A stretch of DNA of 10,310 bases, taken from Gammaproteobacteria bacterium (GTDB lineage Bacteria; Pseudomonadota; Gammaproteobacteria; Eutrophobiales; Eutrophobiaceae). The position numbers and the translations under genes are program-made. The notes under the pieces were generated by a model. The model was given only the letters and a program-made list of their open reading frames with translations, had not been told where the DNA came from and made no database searches. This document shows, one piece after another, positions 1 through 5,986 of this stretch. The DNA is taken from contig JACVQI010000182.1 in assembly GCA_015661095.1 (NCBI GenBank), positions 1 to 10,310 on the forward strand. Reading direction: 5' to 3'. How positions within the stretch are numbered: position 1 is the first letter of the stretch; each line of letters opens with the position of its first letter.

Positions 1-494
1 TCCTCGACATTGACTTCCCGCAGCGCGGCTTTCAAGTTGTGGATGTCGCGTTGGACCTGTGCGTGCCCCGTGTAGGTCACCGGTCCCACGTTGATGGGGA
101 AACGATAAATGCCCTGATTGGAGTGGGTGCCGTCCAGTCCGGCCTGGTAGAACTCCGCGAAATCCCGCCGGTCCTTGCTTTGGCCCATCAGGACTGCCAG
201 GGCATTGAAATCCGGTTGCGATTCGCGGATTTCATAACCACCCAGCCGCGTATACATATAGGTGGTCCAGGCGCCGTAATCCACTTCGTCCATCATCGGC
301 TTGCCGAATTCGCCGTCATTGACGATATCGACACCGGTTTCAGCTTGCAGCTTGACGATGTCTTTTACCGCTGCGCTCAGGCAGGGATTTAAAATCTCGG
401 GAGCCGCATTGTCCCGGTACAGGCTCAGGAGCTTTTCCGGTCGATTGAGGCTACCGACATGGGTGGTCAGAATACGATCGGTACTGCGTTTCAA
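1..494 (-). CDS. MetE C-domain family protein (cobalamin-independent methionine synthase II-like), N-terminal part
   Basis: Partial gene: 164 codons are visible and the gene continues past the left edge. The N-terminus has the motif TTHVGSL at residues 10-16, and NDGEFGK lies at 59-65. Both are typical of the TIM-barrel family that includes the C-terminal half of MetE and stand-alone methyltransferase-like relatives such as epoxyalkane:coenzyme M transferase. In this family His12 and the Asp/Glu of the second motif line the substrate site, while the zinc ligands lie further on, outside the window. Family members act in the cytosol in methyl or alkyl transfer to a thiol. The substrate here cannot be told. 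The start is TTG at 494: an AGGGGA ribosome site lies 7 bases upstream, and the frame meets a stop about 16 codons upstream with no ATG or GTG between. It is divergent from the VWA gene. Family assignment is fairly sure; true methionine synthase activity is not. Confidence 0.8.
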   Translation of the reverse strand, partial: MKRSTDRILTTHVGSLNRPEKLLSLYRDNAAPEILNPCLSAAVKDIVKLQAETGVDIVNDGEFGKPMMDEVDYGAWTTYMYTRLGGYEIRESQPDFNALAVLMGQSKDRRDFAEFYQAGLDGTHSNQGIYRFPINVGPVTYTGHAQVQRDIHNLKAALREVNVE

Positions 495-501
495 GTTGCT
501 T

Positions 502-507
502 TCCCCT
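502..507 (-). promoter_or_regulatory. Ribosome-binding site fixing a TTG start
   Basis: On the minus strand this reads AGGGGA, 7 bases before the TTG at 494. It supports TTG as the real start of the MetE-like gene, because no ATG or GTG lies between that codon and the upstream in-frame stop. Confidence 0.7.
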
Positions 508-709
508 ATTGTTTCGTTCTGTATAGGCAGACCGCATTATCACCTATACCGGCCACTAAATCGAGACTGAATCTTGTTGTGTTAACGGTTACTCCATAGC
601 AAATGACCCTAAACACGATTCGGACGGCTCAAGCCACTCACCAGTCAATCAGGATAAAGATAAATCCGCCGTGCTATTACCAGATTTAAATTAGGGATAA
701 AATCCGTGC

Positions 710-1894
710 ATGTTTGTCGATTTGTTTTATCAATTGCGCAATGGCGGCCTCCCCGTCTCAATCACGGAATACCTGATGCTCATGGAGGCGCTGCAGAAGC
801 GTGTGGCGGATCTCGATATCGATGCCTTCTACTATTTGATGCGGGCCACACTGGTCAAGGATGAGAAACATTTCGATCGCTTCGATCGGATCTTCGGCGC
901 CTACTTCGACGGCCTGGAGGGATTGCTGGAGGATGTCATCACGGAAATCCCCGCCGAATGGCTGCGCAAGCAATACGAGCTGAATCTCAGTGAAGAGGAA
1001 AAGCGGCAGATCGAGGCCCTGGGCGGCTGGGACAAGCTCATGGAGGAACTGCGCAAACGGCTGGAGGAGCAGAAGGCGGCGCATCACGGCGGCAACAAGA
1101 TGATCGGCACCGGGGGGCGCTCGCCGTTCGGTGCTTACGGTTATAACCCGGAAGGGATCCGGATCGGCCAGGATCAATCGCGGCAGCGGCGCGCGGTCAA
1201 GGTATGGGACAGGCGCGAATACCGCAACCTCGATGACCATGTCGAACTGGGCACCCGCAATATCAAACTGGCACTGCGGAACCTGCGCAAATTCGCCCGC
1301 ACTGGTGCCAGCGACGAACTGGACCTGGATGACACCATTAATTCAACGGCCCGCAAGGCCGGCTGGCTGGATATCAAGATGGTGCCGGAACGGCATAACG
1401 CCATTAAAGTACTTCTGTTCCTCGATATCGGCGGTTCCATGGATGATCATGTCAGAATCTGCCAGGAATTATTTTCCGCCACGCGCACGGAATTCAAGCA
1501 CCTCGAATACTTCTATTTTCATAATTGTGTCTATGACCACGTCTGGCGCGATAACCAGCGCCGTTTCAAAGCACAGATCCCGATCCTGGACGTCATGCAT
1601 AAATACGGTCACGACCATAAACTGATTTTCGTCGGTGACGCCAGCATGAGCCCGTACGAGATCATGGTGGACGGCGGCAGCGTCGAATACTGGAACGAGG
1701 AATCCGGCGCCGTGTGGATGGGCCGGCTGCTGGCCGCCTACCCGCACGCCATCTGGCTGAACCCGGTCCAGGAACAATACTGGGAATATACCGCTACCAT
1801 CGCGATGATCCGTGAAATCATCAAGGGCCGGATGTATCCGTTAACGATTGACGGCTTGAACCGCGGCATGGAGAAGCTGAAACACAGTAGTTAA
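710..1894 (+). CDS. VWA domain-containing protein, CoxE-like
   Basis: A 394-residue cytosolic protein of the CoxE-like von Willebrand factor A family. Relatives are usually encoded near MoxR-type AAA ATPases and are thought to help assemble or activate metalloenzymes. The N-terminal 80 residues are helical (FVDLFYQLRNGGLPVS at 2-17), 92-124 is a charged helix, and the family motif GTGGRSPFG lies at 133-141. The VWA fold runs from about residue 232 to 390. Its metal-site (MIDAS) motif is D239-I-G-G-S243 instead of the classical DxSxS, a form I recall as usual for this subfamily. Other conserved-looking blocks are EFKHLEYFYFHN (261-272) and FVGDASMSPYE (307-317). Length is normal for the family. 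The ATG at 710 follows AGGGA at 693-697 with a rather long 12-base spacing. An in-frame GTG at 671 is excluded by a TAG before 710. No MoxR ATPase gene is next to it. The client protein is unknown. Confidence 0.85.
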   Translation: MFVDLFYQLRNGGLPVSITEYLMLMEALQKRVADLDIDAFYYLMRATLVKDEKHFDRFDRIFGAYFDGLEGLLEDVITEIPAEWLRKQYELNLSEEEKRQIEALGGWDKLMEELRKRLEEQKAAHHGGNKMIGTGGRSPFGAYGYNPEGIRIGQDQSRQRRAVKVWDRREYRNLDDHVELGTRNIKLALRNLRKFARTGASDELDLDDTINSTARKAGWLDIKMVPERHNAIKVLLFLDIGGSMDDHVRICQELFSATRTEFKHLEYFYFHNCVYDHVWRDNQRRFKAQIPILDVMHKYGHDHKLIFVGDASMSPYEIMVDGGSVEYWNEESGAVWMGRLLAAYPHAIWLNPVQEQYWEYTATIAMIREIIKGRMYPLTIDGLNRGMEKLKHSS

Positions 1895-2080
1895 GCAGCC
1901 ATTCCATTATGGCGTTCGCTGGTCATGCCTGAATATCTGCTCCTGTATCATCCGTAACCTGGCTTGACTCCGATCAATTAAAGTAACTTTCCGGGTTTTT
2001 CTTCGCAGGGTAGCGGTGTAAAGTAATACAGTCGAGGTGGATGCAGCTGCTTCTAATTAACTTAACTATTATTTTCTGTT

Positions 2081-2085
2081 GGAGA
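2081..2085 (+). promoter_or_regulatory. Ribosome-binding site fixing a TTG start
   Basis: GGAGA lies 7 bases before the TTG at 2093. It supports TTG as the start of the carboxyltransferase gene: the translation from there gives the complete first beta strand of the barrel, whereas the next in-frame ATG (codon 8) would cut it. Confidence 0.7.
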
Positions 2086-2092
2086 TACAGCA

Positions 2093-3502
2093 TTGAAAAA
2101 GGTCATTCAAGTGATGGATACCTCATTCCGGGATGGATTTCAGTCCGTCTACGGCGCCCGGGTTCTGACCCCGGACTTCCTGCCGGCACTGGAGGCCAGT
2201 GTCGAGGCCGGCATCACCCATTTCGAGGCCGGCGGCGGGGCGCGTTTTCAAAGCCTGTTTTTCTATTGCAATGAATCGGCCTTCGACATGATGGATACCT
2301 TCCGCACCAAGGTCGGACCGGATGCCAATCTGCAGACCCTGGCCCGGGGCATCAACGTGGTCGCTCTGTCCCAGCAACCCCGGGACATCATCGACCTGCA
2401 CGCGAAGATGTTCAAAAAACACGGCATGACCACCATTCGTAATTTCGACGCCCTGAATGACATCCGCAACCTGCAGTACTCGGCGGAGCGAATCACGGCG
2501 CACGGTCTGAAACACGAGGTGGTCATCACCATCATGGATCTGCCGCCCGGTTGCGAAGGCGCGCATACCCCGGAATTCTATCTGGAACGGTTGCAACTGC
2601 TGCTGGAAAAAGAAGTGCCGTTCGATTCAATCTGTTTCAAGGACTCCAGCGGCACAGCCAATCCCAGAAAGGTTTATGCCACCATCAAGGGCGCCCGCAA
2701 GATTCTGCCGGAGGACACCCATATCCGCCTCCACACCCACGACACAGTCGGTTGCGGCGTGTCCCAGTATCTGGCGGCAATTGAAGCCGGCGTGGATGGC
2801 ATCGATCTGGCGAAAAATCCCGTCTCCGGCGGCACCTCCCAACCCGATTTCATCAGTATGTGGCATGCACTCAAGGGCACTGACTACACGCTGGATTTTG
2901 ATTTTGAAAAAATCCTCGCTGCCACGGAAGTCTTCGAGGACTGCATGAAGGATTATTTCGTGCCGCCGGAAGCCCGCCAGGTGACGGCGCTGATAGCCGT
3001 CTCCCCCATGCCCGGTGGCGCCCTGACCGCCAACACCATGATGATGCGCGACATCAAGACCCTGCATCTGCTGCCGAAAGTGATCAAGGAATTTTCGGAA
3101 GTGGTGCGGCTGGGTGGCTTCGGCACTTCCGTTACCCCCGTGTCCCAGTTTTATTTCCAGCAGGCTTATGCCAACGTGGCACTGGGGCGCTGGAAAAAAA
3201 TCACCCCCGACTTTGGCGATATGGTGCTGGGTTATTTCGGTCAGACGCCAGTGCGGCCGGATCCGGAGATCATCAAGCTGGCGGAAAAACAACGGAAAAA
3301 GCCCATCTACCATGGCGATCCCCTGGATCTGCTCGAACCGGGTATTCCAGCGGCGACCAAAAAACTGGCGGAGCACGGCCTGCCAATCACGGACGAAAAC
3401 ATCTTCATTATCGCCAGTTGCGAAGGCAAAGGCCTGGACTTTCTGCTGGGCAATTCGAAAGTCAACGTGCGCAAGCAGACCGCCGCCAGCCAGTTGAATT
3501 AA
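2093..3502 (+). CDS. Carboxyltransferase, oxaloacetate decarboxylase alpha / transcarboxylase 5S family, no biotinyl domain
   Basis: A 469-residue cytosolic protein with an HMGL-like TIM barrel (about 1-270) followed by the helical conserved carboxylase domain (about 280-460). This is the architecture of the carboxyltransferase part of pyruvate carboxylase, OadA and the propionibacterial transcarboxylase 5S subunit. Expected active-site residues are present: Asp14 in FRDGFQS, Lys183 in CFKDSSG (the carbamylated lysine position) and His214/His216 in HTHDTVG, which would bind the divalent metal. PGGALTAN (307-314) and DFGDMVLGYFGQTP (373-386) match conserved C-terminal blocks. Family enzymes move CO2 between biotin and a 2-oxo acid. 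The protein ends about 120 residues short of full OadA, and no biotin-attachment (AMKM-type) motif is present, so a separate biotin carrier would be needed. None is encoded here, and neither are OadB, OadG or a biotin carboxylase. The exact substrate is unknown. The start is TTG with a good ribosome site. Confidence 0.85.
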   Translation: MKKVIQVMDTSFRDGFQSVYGARVLTPDFLPALEASVEAGITHFEAGGGARFQSLFFYCNESAFDMMDTFRTKVGPDANLQTLARGINVVALSQQPRDIIDLHAKMFKKHGMTTIRNFDALNDIRNLQYSAERITAHGLKHEVVITIMDLPPGCEGAHTPEFYLERLQLLLEKEVPFDSICFKDSSGTANPRKVYATIKGARKILPEDTHIRLHTHDTVGCGVSQYLAAIEAGVDGIDLAKNPVSGGTSQPDFISMWHALKGTDYTLDFDFEKILAATEVFEDCMKDYFVPPEARQVTALIAVSPMPGGALTANTMMMRDIKTLHLLPKVIKEFSEVVRLGGFGTSVTPVSQFYFQQAYANVALGRWKKITPDFGDMVLGYFGQTPVRPDPEIIKLAEKQRKKPIYHGDPLDLLEPGIPAATKKLAEHGLPITDENIFIIASCEGKGLDFLLGNSKVNVRKQTAASQLN

Positions 3503-3533
3503 TCTCTCCTCGACGCCGTGTACTGGTGACGGT

Positions 3534-3566
3534 GCCGTACCGTTTGACGGGTATGGCGGTATTTTT
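3534..3566 (+). terminator. Likely intrinsic terminator after the carboxyltransferase gene
   Basis: GCCGTACC (3534-3541) pairs with GGTATGGC (3550-3557) to form an 8-bp stem with one G-U pair and an 8-base loop. Five T residues follow at 3562-3566, four bases after the stem. It sits 31 bases past the stop codon. The offset T-tract makes it a moderate rather than a strong candidate. Confidence 0.5.
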
Positions 3567-3724
3567 CCAATCGGCAAAAAATCCGTATTTCCACAATATA
3601 TAGTGTCTTTTATCTGGATTTTACTCTATTATTTGTGGCATATTTTATCTCTTGAAATTCAGTAGAGCAGGACGGAATAATGTTGTCCATCGACATCATA
3701 CGATCCGGCAACATCCCAAGCCAA

Positions 3725-3730
3725 AGGTGA
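3725..3730 (+). promoter_or_regulatory. Ribosome-binding site of the Sel1-repeat gene
   Basis: AGGTGA lies 7 bases before the ATG at 3738, a canonical Shine-Dalgarno position. It marks 3738 as the only well-supported translation start in the whole 3.4-kb Sel1 locus. The region before it (about 3570-3660) is markedly AT-rich and probably contains the promoter, but no clear -35/-10 pair stands out. Confidence 0.65.
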
Positions 3731-3737
3731 TAACGCA

Positions 3738-4553
3738 ATGAAAAGACCGCTCTTTTACTGTTTTTTATTACTCTGCATACCGCCACTCACTTATGCCGAT
3801 ATCAATACCGCCAATGACGCCCTGGCGCGCGGCGACTACGCCGCGGCATTCCGGGAGTTCCAGCAATTGGCGGATGCAGGCGATGCGCGGGCCCAGTCCA
3901 ACCTGGGTTATATGTATTACGTCGGGGAAGGCGTCGATCAGAATTACGAACAGGCCGTTGCCTGGTACCGGGAAGCGGCAAGCCAGGGTGATAAGGACGC
4001 CCAGTATAACCTGGCGGTGGCCTACGCTTTTGGCGAAGGCATCAAACAGGATTATAAAGAAGCGGCACAGTGGTATCGCCGGGCGGCCGAACAAGGCCAT
4101 ATTCTGGCCCAATACAGTATGGGGATTTCCTATTCCTTCGGCGAAGGTATTGCGCAGAATTCCGCCGAAGCGGTGAAATGGTTCCGCGCCGCCGCCGATC
4201 AGGGTTATGAGCGGGCCCAGGTGCAGTTGGGCAGCAAATATCATACGGGCGACGGCGTCCCGCAGGATTATGTCCAGGCCGCCACCTGGTACCGTAAGGC
4301 CGCGGATCGCGGTAATGCCGCGGCCCAATATAATCTCGGCACACTGTACCGCTCCGGCCGTGGCGTGGAACAGGATTACAACCAGGCGCTGCGCTGGTTC
4401 CGGTTAGCAGCCGATCAGGGTTATGCCGCCGCGCAAAATGAACTCGCCAGCATGGAACGCGCCATCGCCGGCGCGGCCAGAACCAATGCCCAACCGAATC
4501 TGCAAACCCGGCAGTTGCCGCAACCACAGCCGCGCCGGCGGCAAGACAGGTGA
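3738..4553 (+). CDS. Sel1-repeat protein, N-terminal piece with signal peptide
   Basis: 271 codons. Residues 1-20 form a Sec signal peptide: basic MKRP start, hydrophobic core, and probable cleavage after TYA at 18-20, so the product would be periplasmic. A helical lead-in (DALARGDYAAAFREFQQLADAGD) is followed by five Sel1 repeats of exactly 36 residues, about 48-83, 84-119, 120-155, 156-191 and 192-227. Each has the pattern AQ(Y/S)NLGxxYxxGxGVxQDYxxAxxWYRxAAxQG. From about residue 250 the reading changes to a Gln/Arg/Pro-rich tail that does not look native. The frame stops at 4551-4553, inside the first copy of a 98-bp repeat whose sensible reading (Ala/Pro/Glu-rich) is in another frame. So this is best seen as the front of a longer protein, although it could be made and exported as a stable five-repeat protein. 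Repeat and signal assignments are firm. Confidence 0.8.
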   Translation: MKRPLFYCFLLLCIPPLTYADINTANDALARGDYAAAFREFQQLADAGDARAQSNLGYMYYVGEGVDQNYEQAVAWYREAASQGDKDAQYNLAVAYAFGEGIKQDYKEAAQWYRRAAEQGHILAQYSMGISYSFGEGIAQNSAEAVKWFRAAADQGYERAQVQLGSKYHTGDGVPQDYVQAATWYRKAADRGNAAAQYNLGTLYRSGRGVEQDYNQALRWFRLAADQGYAAAQNELASMERAIAGAARTNAQPNLQTRQLPQPQPRRRQDR

Positions 4554-4597
4554 CGGAACCAGCAGTCGCCGCAGCGGAGCCCGCTGAAAAGCGGACG
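4500..4597 (+). repeat. 98-bp exact direct repeat, copy 1
   Basis: All 98 bases are identical to 4824-4921, read base by base. The offset of 324 bp is a multiple of three, so both copies are in the same frame. Read in the 4550 frame, it encodes an Ala/Pro/Glu-rich stretch ending in AEPAEKRT. The sequence before it is read in the 3738 frame, so a frame change lies within about 20 bases of its left end. Confidence 0.95.
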
Positions 4598-4981
4598 CCG
4601 CTGTTCAGTGTCGATTCAGAAAAATTGTTGACTGTGGATGAACAACCGGCGAATGACTCCCCGCCAGCGACAACATCCGGTTTGTTGAGCACGGCAGAAA
4701 CCCCGGCGGCGACCACTCCTGCGCAACCTCTGGAGGCAACCGAATTACTTTCCTCAGATAGCAGTGCCACTACCGCGACCGACCAACCACCGCCGGCAGA
4801 ACAAAGCGCCGCACCTGCGACAACTGCAAACCCGGCAGTTGCCGCAACCACAGCCGCGCCGGCGGCAAGACAGGTGACGGAACCAGCAGTCGCCGCAGCG
4901 GAGCCCGCTGAAAAGCGGACGATACAGCAGAACCGGTCAGCACGGAAGCAACCACCTCCAGTGAAGAGTCCGCGGAAATAG
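4550..4981 (+). pseudogene. Linker piece of the Sel1 protein (second frame)
   Basis: 143 codons from a GTG that overlaps the preceding stop as GTGA, but with no spaced ribosome site, so an independent start is unlikely. It encodes low-complexity sequence dominated by Ala, Thr, Pro, Glu and Ser, consistent with a disordered linker. It contains the second half of repeat copy 1, a short less-biased stretch (LFSVDSEKLLTVDEQ), and all of repeat copy 2. After residue 124 the reading turns basic (QQNRSARKQPPPVKSPRK) and stops at 4979-4981. The neighbouring frame from 4912 instead continues as acidic Ala/Glu/Thr sequence, so the real frame is probably left at the AAAA run at 4911-4914. It is most likely not a separate gene. 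A start-stop overlap with translational coupling is the alternative, which I consider weak. Confidence 0.55.
4824..4921 (+). repeat. 98-bp exact direct repeat, copy 2
   Basis: Identical to 4500-4597. Immediately after its right end the coding frame changes again. A single extra A in the run at 4911-4914 would restore the reading GAA AAA GCG GAC GAT ACA (E K A D D T) into the downstream acidic linker. Copy 1 reads sensibly with four A residues. Complete identity next to diverged linker sequence suggests a recent duplication, gene conversion or an assembly artefact. Confidence 0.95.
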
Positions 4982-5055
4982 CCACAGCGGTAACGGAACC
5001 GGAACCGCTTAGCGAGACCGCGATTGCAAGCCCGGCAACAACAGCTGAGCCGGCG

Positions 5056-5907
5056 GTGGCAGACAGTTCCGACAACCCGCCGGAAGCGGCTGTCGAAGAA
5101 AAACCGAAACGCAGTTTCTTTGGCCGGCTGTTTGGCGGACGTTCCGAGGCCGAAACGGAAGCAGCGGAAGAAACCGCTGCAACGAGTGAGGTTGCCGCCG
5201 CGCCAGCTACCAGCGAGGAATCAGACGCTGAAACAACCGCGAGCGCACCGGAAGCAGCAGCCACTGTCGACACGGGAACCATAGCCAGCTCTGAGGAGCA
5301 GACGAATTCGGCGGAAGTATCAAGTCCGCCAGACAGCACTGAGCAATCACCAGCACCCCAGACGGAAACACCCATAGCGGACACGGCCGAGGGACAACCG
5401 AAGCAAGGCTTCTTCAAACGCTTATTCGGCGGCAAGCAGCAGGAGCAAACCGAACCTGCCGAAGAGGTAGTGGTGGCAACGGAAACGGAGGCCGAGGCAC
5501 CCGTCGTGGCGGCGGAGGAACCGGAAACAGGTGCGGAAATCGGCACTGCCGATTTGTCCACCAGCAACGATACGCTTACCCCCCTGCCGGATCCGGGCGC
5601 CACCGCGAGCGTTAATGCGGAAGACGAAAACACCATTGCCGAGGCGGAACCGCCAGCAGAGACGGTGACGGACGCCGAGGAAACAAAAGCAAGCGGCGGT
5701 TTTTTCAGCAAACTGTTCCGGCGCTCAAAAACCGAACCCACGGACACCGGGAGCACTGATGCGAATACGGTGGCGATGGCTGAAGAGCCTGCCAGTGCTC
5801 TCGACCAGAATAACGAATCAACATCCTCCAGCCTGCCGCTGACGGCACCTGGCCCTGAGAGCACGGCACCACCGGTTAGAGTCAGCCCGTACCGCCTACA
5901 ACAATAA
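5056..5907 (+). pseudogene. Acidic linker piece with three FFxxLF motifs (third frame)
   Basis: 283 codons from an internal GTG; the frame is open from 4912, and no ribosome site is seen. The sequence is very rich in Glu, Ala, Thr, Ser and Pro, almost certainly disordered. It is punctuated by three similar short basic-aromatic segments: KPKRSFFGRLFGGR (residues 16-29), QPKQGFFKRLFGGK (114-127) and ASGGFFSKLFRRSK (212-225), spaced about 97-98 residues apart. Each could form a short amphipathic helix. The frame ends at TAA 5905-5907. One base over, the sequence reads ARTAYNNKEYEEAYVLYRPLALQG, a normal entry into a Sel1 domain, so a +1 frame change lies between 5843 and 5907, most likely around 5876-5893. 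I do not recognise a named family for the linker. Confidence 0.6.
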
Positions 5908-5986
5908 GGAATACGAGGAGGCCTATGTCTTATACCGGCCCCTGGCGTTACAAGGGGACCCGCAGGCCCAATATCAACTGGCTTCC

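Noticed and set aside
39..392. Plus-strand 117-codon frame at the left end
   Set aside because: It is antisense to the MetE-like gene, whose minus-strand translation has clear family motifs and a ribosome site.
1961..1992. Promoter at TTGACT upstream of the carboxyltransferase gene
   Set aside because: The -35-like hexamer is good, but the sequence 16-18 bases further (CTTTCC and neighbours) does not resemble a -10 box.
2627..3577. Minus-strand 316-codon frame
   Set aside because: Antisense shadow of the carboxyltransferase gene; no recognisable domain.
3620..3660. Sigma-54 or clear sigma-70 promoter before the Sel1 gene
   Set aside because: TGGCAT is present but the -12 element is not at the right spacing, and the best -35/-10 pair (TTTACT and TATTTT) has only a 15-base spacer.
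4550..4553. GTGA start-stop overlap as a real coupled gene start
   Set aside because: No spaced ribosome site, and the overlap lies inside a 98-bp repeat whose other copy is plainly internal coding sequence. A frame change in one gene explains it better.
4905..4925. Programmed -1 ribosomal frameshifting
   Set aside because: TGAAAAG does not fit the X XXY YYZ slippery pattern, no clear downstream pseudoknot is seen, and three separate changes in both directions in one gene would be needed.
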